From positions 69,795 to 133,794 of the forward strand of contig CANSJQ010000002.1 in assembly GCA_947647275.1 (NCBI GenBank): DNA of 64,000 nucleotides. The letters are read 5' to 3'. Shown piece by piece: positions 8,901-17,141 of the stretch (the first letter of the stretch is position 1; the number at the start of each line of letters is the position of its first letter). This stretch comes from an uncultured Clostridiaceae bacterium (GTDB taxonomy: Bacteria; Bacillota; Clostridia; TANB77; CAG-508). Below the pieces are notes generated by a model. The model did no database searches, was not told the origin of the DNA, and saw only the letters and a list, made by a program, of their open reading frames with translations. Position numbers and translations under genes: made by a program.

Positions 8901-10677
8901 TTTCATTATTTTCTGTTGTAGAATATTCTACTTGTGTTCCATTTGGTAATGTTACTGTATATTTAGTTTCAGCAGTTATAGTTTGTCCTTCTTCATTTAC
9001 TTTATTTATCATTAGTTTAAAGTCTTGTGGTTCTGGTGGTACTATTTCTGGTTTTTTTTCATTTACTATTTTAATATTTAATTCATTTGTCGTGTATTCT
9101 ATATTATTTTCATTTATTTTTGCTGAACTAATTGTGCCATCACTATTAAATATTACTTTTATTGTTTTTAATGTTTCATCTAATATATATCCATCTGGTG
9201 CTTTTATCTCTTTTAATGTATATATACATTCTTGTCCTGCTATAATTTCTTTATTTGTTTTGGTAAAATTATAACTTACTTTTCCCTCTTCATTTGTTAT
9301 TATATACTGTGATTTGCCATTTTCTGATATTTCAAATACTGCATTACTACTTGTTATATTATTACTTTCTTCATCTGTTTTATCTATATTAATTGTATAA
9401 TTATATGTATATAATTGTTTCTCATTTTTGATATTTACTGTTGCCGTTCTTACCTCTTCACTACTAATTGTTATAGCTTCATCATTATAAGAAACTATTT
9501 TTCCATTTGATAATATTATTTTATTATTTTGTTTTTCATATGTGAATTCTAATATTATATTACTTTCCTCTACTGTATATCCATTTGGTGCTTTTGTTTC
9601 TTTTATTAAATACGTATATGTTCCAGCTTCTTCTGGTGCTAAAATAGCTATATTCTGTGTTTTTCCGTTGGCATTTGTTGAATAGTTTTGTTTTGTACCA
9701 TCTGGCATTGTTATTGTAAATTCTGCTGTATCTGTTGTAATGCTATTGTTTTCTTCATCTACTTTATTTAATACTAAGTTAAATACTTCTTTTTCTACTT
9801 CTGCTTCCTTGGCTGTATTTAGTACTTTTACTTCTAGCATATTACTTTCGCTTATTACATTTGCTATTCCATTTGAATTCGAAAGTGCTGTAAGAACATT
9901 TCCTGTAGAATCAAATGTTACTGTTACTTGTATAGGCTCTTCGTTTTTTATATATCCTGTTGGAGATAATATTTCTTCAATAGTATACATATATGGAGCT
10001 CCTGTATTAGGCATTTGTAATTCTGGTATACTTATAACCCCATTTTCGTCAGTCTCTTGATATACTACTTGTCCATCTAATTTCGTAATTTTAAATAATG
10101 CACTATTATTAGTTATTGCATTTCCGTTTTCATCTGTCTTCGTTATTTTTAAGTTATGAGCTACAATAGTTTTTTCAACTGGTAATGTTATCTCTGGTAT
10201 ATTTACATTTTCGTCGTCATAATATGCACTTCCATTAGTGCATGCTATGTCTGACTCATTTATTCTTATGGTTGTAGATGTAGTTGATGCTGTTAATGCT
10301 TTAAATTTTATCGTACATATAGTATCTTTAGATCCTAAAAGATTAGAAGAGTCTGTAGCTGATACTAGTATTTGATCTCCATCTATTCCAGACATGTTGG
10401 TATATTTTTCTGGCTCTATTATGTCTAATAATTTAAGTTTACTTTTATCATATTCTATGTGTCCACCATACCTAGTTATTTCACCACGTCCTCCTACATC
10501 TAAAGCTCTTAATTGAACTGTAATTTCATCATCTACATTATACTCAGTTGCATCAGATACTAATTCTAAAATAAAATCACTTGTTTCTTCTACTGCATTA
10601 ACTATTATAGATAGGTAATTCATTAACATTAATACAATTAAAAATATTGCATTCACTTTTTTTGTTATTCTTTTCAT
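5905..10677 (-). CDS. Giant cohesin / SpaA-repeat / dockerin-like surface protein
   Basis: 1590 aa. Signal peptide (about 1-28), a cohesin-like domain (about 32-170), then about ten SpaA/Cna-B-type beta domains (about 175-1430), and a C-terminal tail with GDADYKDG... and LDLDLDGRVRNTDLDKF, which resembles the two calcium loops of a type I dockerin with an insertion in the first. Each SpaA-like unit shows an early Lys (INKVDEE), a glutamate before APxGY (KEIKAPDGY) and a terminal Asn (IINEQ), the triad used for intramolecular isopeptide bonds in this fold. There is no sortase signal or membrane anchor, so attachment may be through dockerin-cohesin contact with its neighbours. Units 4+5 and 6+7 are near-identical tandem copies. 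No in-frame CGG seen in 1590 codons. Confidence 0.8.
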   Translation of the reverse strand: MKRITKKVNAIFLIVLMLMNYLSIIVNAVEETSDFILELVSDATEYNVDDEITVQLRALDVGGRGEITRYGGHIEYDKSKLKLLDIIEPEKYTNMSGIDGDQILVSATDSSNLLGSKDTICTIKFKALTASTTSTTIRINESDIACTNGSAYYDDENVNIPEITLPVEKTIVAHNLKITKTDENGNAITNNSALFKITKLDGQVVYQETDENGVISIPELQMPNTGAPYMYTIEEILSPTGYIKNEEPIQVTVTFDSTGNVLTALSNSNGIANVISESNMLEVKVLNTAKEAEVEKEVFNLVLNKVDEENNSITTDTAEFTITMPDGTKQNYSTNANGKTQNIAILAPEEAGTYTYLIKETKAPNGYTVEESNIILEFTYEKQNNKIILSNGKIVSYNDEAITISSEEVRTATVNIKNEKQLYTYNYTINIDKTDEESNNITSSNAVFEISENGKSQYIITNEEGKVSYNFTKTNKEIIAGQECIYTLKEIKAPDGYILDETLKTIKVIFNSDGTISSAKINENNIEYTTNELNIKIVNEKKPEIVPPEPQDFKLMINKVNEEGQTITAETKYTVTLPNGTQVEYSTTENNENIPAPEKAGTYVYVLTEKTTPTGYVKGDDIVLKLTFEEVDGKIVLVSGNNSVEVTQQDNIKVGTLNVPTQKETITYNYSININKVKDDNFKTNITEDSAIFELITVNETQYIRTNSLGKATYEFSITNKEIVEGQEYLYRIKEIKAPDGYVLDETEKTITITFNSDGTINTATVNGTKIEKINSTANAVNVRIINEQEEPEIVAPESQDFKLVINKVDEEGQTITAETKYTLTLPDGTQVEYSTTGNNGNIPAPEKAGTYVYVVTEKTTPAGYVKGDDIVLKLTFEEIDGKIVLTSGNNEINVSEEEDIKVGTLNVPTERETIIYNYSINIDKVNTQNQNIESTDTMFELTINGKLYYLRTNEQGRITYEFELTNKEIVEGQEYLYTLKEIKAPNGYVLDETEKTIIITFNGDGTINTATVNGTKIEKINNTQNTVNLKIINEQKPQVVEPVPQDFDLVINKVDENNKLITNDTANFMLTTASGIRNTVSTVNGVSPKITLKAPSIAGKQVYFLQETKSPQGYDILQESLVIEADFVESEGKIIISSAKVKEYNKEIVPSNNTLVVNVINTKHIEEETPEKYLIKISCVDREGNSIEEGTTVVKLTNKNTGNYEYKEVQIKGGIIELDIPKIEGIVNYEIEQIKSVEGYELNSNPAQITINFAKDENQKIQIENYTVTGEDVSKEESTEKNTVSLVITNDKIKEEAQKQNYSIEINKLDSVTNELITQGAAIFTIVNPNGTTKEYATTNGKLLINGIVPGNVGENHTFIIKEKVAPEGYKATSEVIIAKVSFEEVEGKIVVANSELIMGDSVAKILKTQAGNIRIDITNQKEYEDLYVISRKNSIGTDIYDVLNSYTGGHYSIDNPFIDTKVARYKSYVLAEEFIGNLESNGHMEVLGYDGNPIGPNDHVGTGMTLRSTLRDQELTFTIVVKGDADYKDGKKTKTQIGRVSTPDLDKLINHIAGIKVTDPIALRALDLDLDGRVRNTDLDKFYDVLSR
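7545..9030 (-). repeat. Tandem duplication of a two-domain SpaA unit (2 x about 745 bp)
   Basis: Within the giant surface gene, about 7545-8285 and 8285-9030 encode the same pair of beta domains: one begins DFKLxINKVxEEGQTITAE and the next YNYSINIxKV, both ending in NGTKIEKIN. Nucleotide similarity is high over the whole unit, so the duplication is recent or is kept uniform by recombination. Confidence 0.8.
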
Positions 10678-10700
10678 ATTTTTTTCTCCTTTATTTATAT

Positions 10701-10758
10701 AATAACGATTCTTGTGTCAAAACCATTTTTTAATGGTACTCACACAAGAGTCGTTATT
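10701..10758. other. Long stem-loop between two cohesin-protein genes
   Basis: AATAACGA-x-TCTTGTGT-like arms pair with ACACAAGA-x-TCGTTATT, with an inner ACCATT/AATGGT stem. It lies after the 10782-11564 gene and just before the AAAGGAGA site of the giant gene. There is no good U-run on the minus strand, so it may attenuate or protect the transcript rather than end it. Confidence 0.55.
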
Positions 10759-10781
10759 TTACATACTCTTGTGCATTTACT

Positions 10782-11564
10782 TTATTTTACTTTTGTATTT
10801 TTATATTTTATAAATAATATTACTGTAATTAAACCAGCTACTACAACTAATAGTATTAACATATATGGCTCTCCTGCTTGAGGTATTTTTCCTGTTGTTG
10901 CTGTTGTTTTATCATTTTTTACTGTTGTATTTTGGTCAGATGGTTTTTGGTCATTTCCTGAATTATTACCTTCATTTTGGTTTCCACCTGGATTCTGACC
11001 TGGTTTTTCATCTGGCTTTTCATCTGGCTTTTCATCTGGCTTTTCATCTGGCTTTTCATCTGGTTTTTCATCTGGTTTTTCATCTGGTTTTGAGATATTT
11101 TTAAATTCTACATATGGCGCATTTACATTTTCATCTTCGAAATAAACCTCTCCGTCACTTCCTACGGCATCGATTTCTGCTAGTTGAATTCTTGTATTTT
11201 CAACTTCTTTTAATACTTTAAATTTTATTTTTGCAATATCACCTGATGATATACCACCTTGCTTTTTCATTACAAGATTTGTCTCATCTTTTACTACTTC
11301 CCATCCATTTTGTGGCTCTACTCCTAAATATTCAAATATATTAGAATCATAGACTTTAGTAGTTGTAATTTCTTTTACATTAGTTAATCCAGTAAGTGTA
11401 CCTATTGAAAATGTTACTGTAACTTCATCTCCTACTTTAACATTAGTATTTTGTGTTGTTAAATTAAAAGTTGCACTGCTTTCTGCATTTACAATATTTA
11501 CACTTGATAATAAAATAGCTAGCATTAAAAGTATTGTTAAACTTATTCTCTTTACCTTTCTCAT
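10782..11564 (-). CDS. Cohesin-like wall protein with PDEK stalk and sorting-type C-terminus
   Basis: 260 aa: signal peptide (1-27), a cohesin-like domain (about 31-155), seven tandem PDEK units forming a charged proline-rich stalk, a Gly/Asn/Thr-rich linker, then IPQAGE, a hydrophobic helix and a KYKNTKVK basic tail. IPQAGE plus helix plus positive tail looks like a variant LPXTG sorting signal. No sortase is encoded in the window. It is the first gene of the three-gene cohesin cluster. Its role as a wall-anchored receptor for a dockerin is inferred. The PDEK number may vary between strains because the DNA repeat is near-exact. Confidence 0.75.
   Translation of the reverse strand: MRKVKRISLTILLMLAILLSSVNIVNAESSATFNLTTQNTNVKVGDEVTVTFSIGTLTGLTNVKEITTTKVYDSNIFEYLGVEPQNGWEVVKDETNLVMKKQGGISSGDIAKIKFKVLKEVENTRIQLAEIDAVGSDGEVYFEDENVNAPYVEFKNISKPDEKPDEKPDEKPDEKPDEKPDEKPDEKPGQNPGGNQNEGNNSGNDQKPSDQNTTVKNDKTTATTGKIPQAGEPYMLILLVVVAGLITVILFIKYKNTKVK
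11004..11087 (-). repeat. 12 bp tandem repeat, seven copies, encoding (PDEK)7
   Basis: Seven head-to-tail copies of TTTTTCATCTGG or CTTTTCATCTGG, in frame with the wall protein gene. The unit length keeps the frame when the copy number changes. Confidence 0.95.
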
Positions 11565-11875
11565 TTTTTTCTCCTTTCTTTATATAATAAAATTAATTTC
11601 TTTTTTAATTTTGCCTATAACATTGCTTTTGGGCAAAGTATAATCAAAATATATTAATACTAATATAGAAAATTTTTCTCTAAAAATCAATGGTGTTTTT
11701 TACCTATACTTTAAATTTTATAATTTTAGAGAAACTACAAAATATACGGAAATAAGCCATCTTTTTATATTTTTACCTTTTATTTTTGTTTTATTATATT
11801 TTTATTACATTTTTTTAAGTTTTAATAAATTTTACTAGGGAATACTGAGTTTTACTAATTTTTTATATTCTCTAC

Positions 11876-11904
11876 TAGACAAAAAAATTAAGTTATAGTA
11901 CAAT
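11876..11904 (+). promoter_or_regulatory. Sigma-A-type promoter for the 11946 gene
   Basis: TAGACA, 17 bp, TACAAT, about 40 bp upstream of the AAGGAG ribosome binding site. The rest of the 11565-11945 spacer is AT-rich and shows no gene; the promoter of the leftward cohesin cluster must also lie here but I could not fix it. Confidence 0.6.
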
Positions 11905-11945
11905 AACAAAAGCAAAAATCAATAATAAAATAAAGGAGAATTAAT

Positions 11946-12437
11946 ATGTTTTTAAAATATTTAGTAGTTTTTTTAGTATCAATGGTACCACTTATTGAAC
12001 TTAGAGGTTCTGTTCCAATTGGCCTAAGTCCACTTTTAGGCGAGGCCCTTCCAATACTTCCTCTTTATATAACTTCTATTATAGGAAATATGCTACCTGT
12101 ACCAATTATATTTTTCTTTGCAAGAAAAGTATTAGTATGGGGAGCTGATAAAAAATATATAGGTAAATTTTTCAAATTTTGTTTAGAAAAAGGCGAAAAC
12201 GGTGGAAAAAAATTAGAACAAAAAGCTGGACGTGGTTTATATGTAGCCCTATTTCTTTTTGTAGGTATTCCATTACCTGGAACGGGAGCATGGACAGGAA
12301 CACTTGCTGCAAGCTTATTAGATATGGATTTTAAAAAGAGTGTAATTGCAATAATGGCAGGAGTAATACTAGCAGGTATTATAATGGGATTAGCCTCTGC
12401 AGGCGTATTTGGTGCAATTGGAGCAATATTTGCATAA
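11946..12437 (+). CDS. Small multidrug export family membrane protein (COG2426 type)
   Basis: 163 aa integral membrane protein. LRGSVPIG near residue 20 and GIPLPGTGAWTGTLAA near residue 108 are hallmark motifs of the family annotated as putative small multidrug export proteins, distantly like DedA-type transporters. Four or so hydrophobic segments. Start ATG has AAAGGAG. It stands alone, with its own promoter and terminator, facing away from the neighbours. Substrate is unknown; the family name is not strong evidence for drug export. Confidence 0.85.
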   Translation: MFLKYLVVFLVSMVPLIELRGSVPIGLSPLLGEALPILPLYITSIIGNMLPVPIIFFFARKVLVWGADKKYIGKFFKFCLEKGENGGKKLEQKAGRGLYVALFLFVGIPLPGTGAWTGTLAASLLDMDFKKSVIAIMAGVILAGIIMGLASAGVFGAIGAIFA

Positions 12438-12440
12438 AAT

Positions 12441-12473
12441 AAGAAGCTGAGAATTCTCTCAGCTTCTTTATTT
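12441..12473 (+). terminator. Intrinsic terminator
   Basis: AAGAAGCTGAGA, short loop, TCTCAGCTTCTT, then TATTTTATT. Confidence 0.9.
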
Positions 12474-12485
12474 TATTATTCTTTA

Positions 12486-12816
12486 TTAGTAAAATATGTT
12501 CCACCTTTTATAAATGTAATATTCATAGTTTTTTAGGTTTTCGTATTCTGTTCCATAACCATTCGAATATTTTTCTATTACTTCAAAAACGTCAATGTGT
12601 GGATTTTCTTTATAAATATCATCCTCTAACCTTCCAACATAATTATTATATCCATCTATTAATTTAAGTTTATACCAGTATTTTACATATAAACTTTAAT
12701 AATATAAACGCTATAACTAATAAAACTAATGCAAAAAACCATTTGTCTGTACATAAACACACTATTCCGAATAAAAATAATATAATAAATATAATTATAA
12801 GAATATAGATATTCAT
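12486..12816 (-). pseudogene. Small two-helix membrane protein gene, frameshifted (not at CGG)
   Basis: The ATG at 12814-12816 has a strong AGGGAGGG site and opens a 48-codon frame with two hydrophobic helices (MNIYILIIIFIILFLFG..., then WFFALVLLVIAFILL). It stops at 12670, but the +1 frame continues without a stop for about 65 codons with sensible charged sequence (YKLKLIDGYNNYVGRLED...) to 12486. Removing one base in the AAAATACTGG stretch gives one protein of about 110 aa. The overlap window contains no CGG codon, so this case does not follow the rule of the other five. It may be a true mutation, a sequencing error in A4, or two separate genes. No family recognised. Confidence 0.55.
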
Positions 12817-13043
12817 ATCTTTCCCTCCCTAATAAATTATTATTTGCGAGTTACTATAATACTTGCCTTTAGCAATATATTTAATTTTAATTATTATATA
12901 TTATTTCTTCCAAAATGTCAATTTTTATGTAATCTTTTTATAATGATCGATCAAGAAGAACAAAGAAGATTGACACATATTAAAAAATAAAGTGTGTCAA
13001 TTTTCCCATCCCTTTTGACACACTTATATATATCTTTAATATA

Positions 13044-15059
13044 CTATAACATAAATTCTATTACTACTTTAAATAAGTCTCCATCTAGGTATATATTAAA
13101 GTTTCCTCCTTGTAATTTTGTTAGGCTTTCTGCTATTGATAATCCTAGCCCACTTCCTTCTGTATTTCTTGAAGTATCTCCTCTTACAAACCTTTGCATT
13201 AGTTCTTCTGTTGATATATTTAGTTTTGCTTTTGATATATTTTTTAATTGTATTTCTACTTTGTCTTTATTTTTTATTATATCTATATATACTCTTGAAC
13301 CTTCTAAAGCATATTTTATTATATTTGTGTACATATTTTCTATTACTCTATAAAGGTATCTACTATCTGCTTTTATATTTACTTTTTCTTTAGGAATTTG
13401 TAATATTAATTCTAAGTTTTTCTCATTAAATTTATCTTCAAATTCTCCTGATATTTGTTTTATTAGCTCTTTTAAGTTTATACTTTCTATATTTAGCTTT
13501 ATATTACCTGAAGTTGCCTTTGATGCTTCTACTAGGTCTTCTGTTAACCTTTTCAGTCTTTGTGATTTACTATCTAATATTTCTAAATATTCTTTTGCTT
13601 TTTCATTAGGCATCTTTTCTTTTTTTAGTAGATCTACATAGTTTATTATTGAGGTAAGTGGTGTTTTTATATCATGTGATACATTTGTTATAAGCTGTGT
13701 TTTCATTCTTTCACTTTTTAAGCTTTCTTCTACTGCTTTTGTAAGTCCTGTTGATAAACTATTTATATATTCTGCCATTTGCTTTAAATTTTTTTCTAAG
13801 TTTTCAGTATCTATTCTTATATCTTCTTTTCCTTCATATATACACTTTAATTGTTGTTTTATACTATTTAATTGTTTTGTATAATTTAATATTGCATATA
13901 ATACTAAAGACCAAAATATTAATAGTAAAATTACACAAAAAGCTGTTGCTGATGATGTTATTATTAAGAATAAAGATATTAATAAAAAGGCTATATAGTA
14001 TATTATTAATTTGGTTGTAATTTCTTTGTTCCACAATATTAAGTTAGATACTTCTTTTATTTTTTCCTTTATCCATTTGCATATTTTATATGTTAAGGTT
14101 GTTTTTATAAAGCTTCTTGCTTTTATTCTTTTTATTGTTGTTATTCCTATAACTGCACATGATATATAACATATTAAATATGCTATAAGTCCTATAACTA
14201 ATGTATATATATTTGCATTTACTAAGCATTCTTTTCCAATTAAAGTGAATGTTGCAATAACTATACATCCTACTACAAATATTATCTCATAAGAAAATCT
14301 GTCAAAATTACTTAAATATATACCTTCTTTATTATTTTTATGTCCTATTGACCATATTAAGTATACCCCTATTATAAATAAAATTAGTATTGAATATGAC
14401 ATCGCATATACTGGCATACTTCCTACATTTGCAATAAAGTTGTAAATTGATACATTTACTTTATACTCTAATATTGATGATTGCTCTTTATTAAAGTTTG
14501 TATATATAGAAAATTTATTATTCTTTATTTCCTTTAAATTTTCTAATCCAAAGTTATATGCAAATCCTGTATCATCTAATTGCTCTAAATTTGTATTTAT
14601 TTTTGAAGTTTCTTTATACCAGTAATATTCGCTATTTTTTATTTCTTGTATTTTTTCATTATAGTTTTCTACTTTTATGTTTGTATATATTGTTCCATTT
14701 TCATTTACTATAATATAATTAAAACCGTTATAATACCCTCTATAAGTTTGAGAGTAGTATATTTTCGTTGGTGTTTCTTGTACTAATGTATAATTATCTA
14801 CAAAGGAATTGTAATATTCTCCTTCTATTCTAATTCCTTCCTCTATATTTGAACATATTCTAAAAATCCTTTGTAAATTTGGGTAATATTCATTATATAT
14901 AAAGCTATTTGTTTTAAAGTAATCTCCTCTTGATAAATCTTCTTTATTATAGGAATTATATTCTATATATATTGCTCCTAATATTATTGCTAATACTAGG
15001 AATGGAATTAGTATATATGATATTATCTTTAGTGTTTCTGAGTTTCTTAATCTTTCCAT
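13044..15059 (-). CDS. Membrane sensor histidine kinase
   Basis: About 671 aa. I start it at the ATG at 15057-15059 (AGGAGGAAAA site); a longer reading would translate an intergenic inverted repeat into ITQTETSPMDK. N-terminal helix, an extracellular domain of about 180 aa, several further helices, then HisKA with SHDIKTPLTSIINYVDLL (phosphoacceptor His) and an ATPase domain with NMYTNIIKYA (N box) and TEGSGLGLSIAESL (G2 box). It is paired with the response regulator upstream. The signal is unknown. About 90 nt separate the two genes and hold a small inverted repeat. Confidence 0.93.
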   Translation of the reverse strand: MERLRNSETLKIISYILIPFLVLAIILGAIYIEYNSYNKEDLSRGDYFKTNSFIYNEYYPNLQRIFRICSNIEEGIRIEGEYYNSFVDNYTLVQETPTKIYYSQTYRGYYNGFNYIIVNENGTIYTNIKVENYNEKIQEIKNSEYYWYKETSKINTNLEQLDDTGFAYNFGLENLKEIKNNKFSIYTNFNKEQSSILEYKVNVSIYNFIANVGSMPVYAMSYSILILFIIGVYLIWSIGHKNNKEGIYLSNFDRFSYEIIFVVGCIVIATFTLIGKECLVNANIYTLVIGLIAYLICYISCAVIGITTIKRIKARSFIKTTLTYKICKWIKEKIKEVSNLILWNKEITTKLIIYYIAFLLISLFLIITSSATAFCVILLLIFWSLVLYAILNYTKQLNSIKQQLKCIYEGKEDIRIDTENLEKNLKQMAEYINSLSTGLTKAVEESLKSERMKTQLITNVSHDIKTPLTSIINYVDLLKKEKMPNEKAKEYLEILDSKSQRLKRLTEDLVEASKATSGNIKLNIESINLKELIKQISGEFEDKFNEKNLELILQIPKEKVNIKADSRYLYRVIENMYTNIIKYALEGSRVYIDIIKNKDKVEIQLKNISKAKLNISTEELMQRFVRGDTSRNTEGSGLGLSIAESLTKLQGGNFNIYLDGDLFKVVIEFML

Positions 15060-15073
15060 TTTTCCTCCTATTT

Positions 15074-15116
15074 TGTCCATTGGGGACGTTTCTGTTTGGG
15101 TAATAACGTCCCTTAT
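15074..15116. repeat. GGGGACGTT inverted-repeat element, copy A
   Basis: TTTTGTCCATTGGGGACGTT followed by TTGGGTAAT and AACGTCCC. The arms GGGGACGTT and AACGTCCC pair. A second copy sits in the same place relative to a gene at 56511-56547. Confidence 0.7.
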
Positions 15117-15148
15117 TATTTTTATCTTAATTACTAATATTTTTGTTA

Positions 15149-15853
15149 TTAGTCTATGTTTTCTATTTTGTATCCTATCCCCCAAATAACTTTTAAATAT
15201 TTTGGTTCTTTTGGATTTATTTCTATTTTTTCTCTTATATGTCTAATATGTACTGCTATTATATTATCTGCACCATATGCCTCATCTTCCCACACATTTT
15301 CATATATTTGCTCTATTGAGTATACTTTTCCTTTATTTTTAGTTAAAAATTTTAATATGTTGTATTCTGTTGGTGTAAGTTTTATTTCTTTGCCCTCTAC
15401 TGTTACTTGTTTTATATCATCTTTTATAATTAATTCGCCAGTTTTAAATATACTACTATTTTCCTCTTCTTTATCTGCTATTGTTCCAAGTCTTGTATAT
15501 CTTCTTATTTGTGAATTTACCCTCGCTATTAATTCTATTGGGTTGAATGGTTTTGTAACATAGTCATCTGCTCCATTATTTAACCCTGCGACTTTGTCGT
15601 AGTCCTCAGATTTTGCAGAAAGCATAAGTATTGGTATGGTTTTTGTTTTTCTAACTTCATTTGCTACTTCCATACCATCCATTTCTGGCATCATTATATC
15701 TAATATAATTAAATGAATTTCATTATTTGCAATTAACTTTAAGGCTTCTTTTCCATTATAAGCTTTTATAATGTTATATCCTTCTTTGCTTAAATAAATT
15801 GCAATTGCATTAACTATTTCTTTATCATCATCACATACTAAAATATTATACAT
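15149..15853 (-). CDS. OmpR/PhoB-family response regulator
   Basis: 234 aa. Receiver domain with the acidic triplet DDD near residue 9, phosphoacceptor Asp52 in LDIMMPEMDG, the conserved Ser/Thr and Lys (VTKPFNPIE), then a winged-helix DNA-binding domain (KLTPTEYNILKFL ... AVHIRHIREKI ... VIWGIGYKI). Cognate partner of the kinase just downstream. Start has GGGAGATG 11 nt upstream. Targets are unknown. Confidence 0.96.
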   Translation of the reverse strand: MYNILVCDDDKEIVNAIAIYLSKEGYNIIKAYNGKEALKLIANNEIHLIILDIMMPEMDGMEVANEVRKTKTIPILMLSAKSEDYDKVAGLNNGADDYVTKPFNPIELIARVNSQIRRYTRLGTIADKEEENSSIFKTGELIIKDDIKQVTVEGKEIKLTPTEYNILKFLTKNKGKVYSIEQIYENVWEDEAYGADNIIAVHIRHIREKIEINPKEPKYLKVIWGIGYKIENID

Positions 15854-15904
15854 TTTATTTTCATCTCCCTTTTACTTCTATAAGTATAACACATATTTAT
15901 TAAT

Positions 15905-15945
15905 AAAAAATAGATAGATTATTAATTTTTTATTAATAATCTACC
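15905..15945 (-). terminator. Intrinsic terminator of the AI-2E family gene
   Basis: TAGATTATTAAT and ATTAATAATCTA pair across a short T/A loop; read on the minus strand the stem is followed by TCTATTTTTTATTA. Confidence 0.8.
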
Positions 15946-15967
15946 CTAATTTTAATATTTCAGTAAT

Positions 15968-17116
15968 CTATTTGGAAGTATTGGTGTTTATTTTACTTTG
16001 TACATTTTTCCACTCTATAAAATCTTCTATTATTAGCATTAATACTGCTACTACTGGTACTGCTAAAAACATTCCTAGTACCCCAAAGTATGCCCCTCCT
16101 ACTGTTACTGCAAATATTACTAGTAATGGACTTATTTTTAGTGAGTCTCCTACTATTTTTGGGTTTATTATGTTTGCATCTATTTGTTGAAGTATTGTTA
16201 CTACTACTAACATCCAAATAGCTTGACTAAGTCCTCCTGTAAAGAAGGTTATAATTACCGCTATTATTACTGCTATTATTGCTCCAAAGTATGGTATTAT
16301 ATTTGCTAGCCCTATCATAAATCCTAATAGTACTGCATATTTTACACCTAATATTGACATTCCTATTGAGGTTAATATTCCTACTATTATCGCATCTAAT
16401 ATTTGACTTGCTAAAAATTTGAAGAATATTTGATTTGTTCTATTAAAGTATTTATCAATATTTTCGTAAGTCTTTTTCTTGAATATTGCTCCTAATAGTT
16501 TTCTAAAGAAGTTTATTATTCCTTTTCTACTATTTAACATATATACTGACACTACTATTGATACAAATATATCAAATATTCCGCCAAGCATTCCTACTAT
16601 GCTTTGTACATATCCTGTAAGTACCTCTGTATTAATTATTTTTGTTAAATCTATATTTTGTATTTCTTTTATTACTTTTTGTGCTATTTCTGATTTAAAT
16701 ATTGAATCTTCTGGAAGTGTATTTATTTTTTCAACTGCTATATTATAATAAGTACCAAAGTTATTTGCTAAGTCTACTACACTTTGTATTACTGGTGGTA
16801 AAATTACGTTTATTAGTATAATTATTAAAATTAGTGCTATTAAATATACTGTTAATACACTTAATCCCCTTGCTTTTTTATTTATGAATTTAGGTTTTTT
16901 TACTTTTTTATAAAATTTTTCTATTTTTTGGCATGGCACATATAAAATATATGCTATTAATATTCCTACTAAAAATGGAGATATTACTCCCAAAAAGCTT
17001 TTTATTCCTCCAGCTATTGCTTCAAATTTGTCTAATACTTTATATACAGCTACTACTGCTATTGCTAGTGAAAACCAGAATAGCCATTTTGCCCAGTTTC
17101 TATTTTTGTTTTCCAT
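15968..17116 (-). CDS. AI-2E family permease-like transporter
   Basis: 382 aa polytopic membrane protein. The AI-2E family pattern is clear: two N-terminal helices, a long central soluble-looking part, then a helical half with GLANIIPYFGAIIA and the conserved QQIDANIINPKIVGDSLKISPLLVI block, ending in FGVLGMFLAVPVVAVL. Members have been linked to autoinducer-2 export or sodium/proton exchange; the substrate cannot be told from sequence. It lies just downstream of exoA on the same strand, 25 nt away, so the two are probably cotranscribed. Confidence 0.93.
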   Translation of the reverse strand: MENKNRNWAKWLFWFSLAIAVVAVYKVLDKFEAIAGGIKSFLGVISPFLVGILIAYILYVPCQKIEKFYKKVKKPKFINKKARGLSVLTVYLIALILIIILINVILPPVIQSVVDLANNFGTYYNIAVEKINTLPEDSIFKSEIAQKVIKEIQNIDLTKIINTEVLTGYVQSIVGMLGGIFDIFVSIVVSVYMLNSRKGIINFFRKLLGAIFKKKTYENIDKYFNRTNQIFFKFLASQILDAIIVGILTSIGMSILGVKYAVLLGFMIGLANIIPYFGAIIAVIIAVIITFFTGGLSQAIWMLVVVTILQQIDANIINPKIVGDSLKISPLLVIFAVTVGGAYFGVLGMFLAVPVVAVLMLIIEDFIEWKNVQSKINTNTSK

Positions 17117-17141
17117 TGTTTTCTCTCCTTTTTTATATTAT

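Noticed and set aside
5905..10677. Calling the cohesin/dockerin cluster a cellulosome
   Set aside because: No glycoside hydrolase or carbohydrate-binding module is present; the giant protein is built from adhesin-type beta domains.
11004..11087. Short regular repeats considered as a CRISPR-like array
   Set aside because: Repeats are 12 bp, head to tail with no spacers, and encode PDEK in frame with a real gene.
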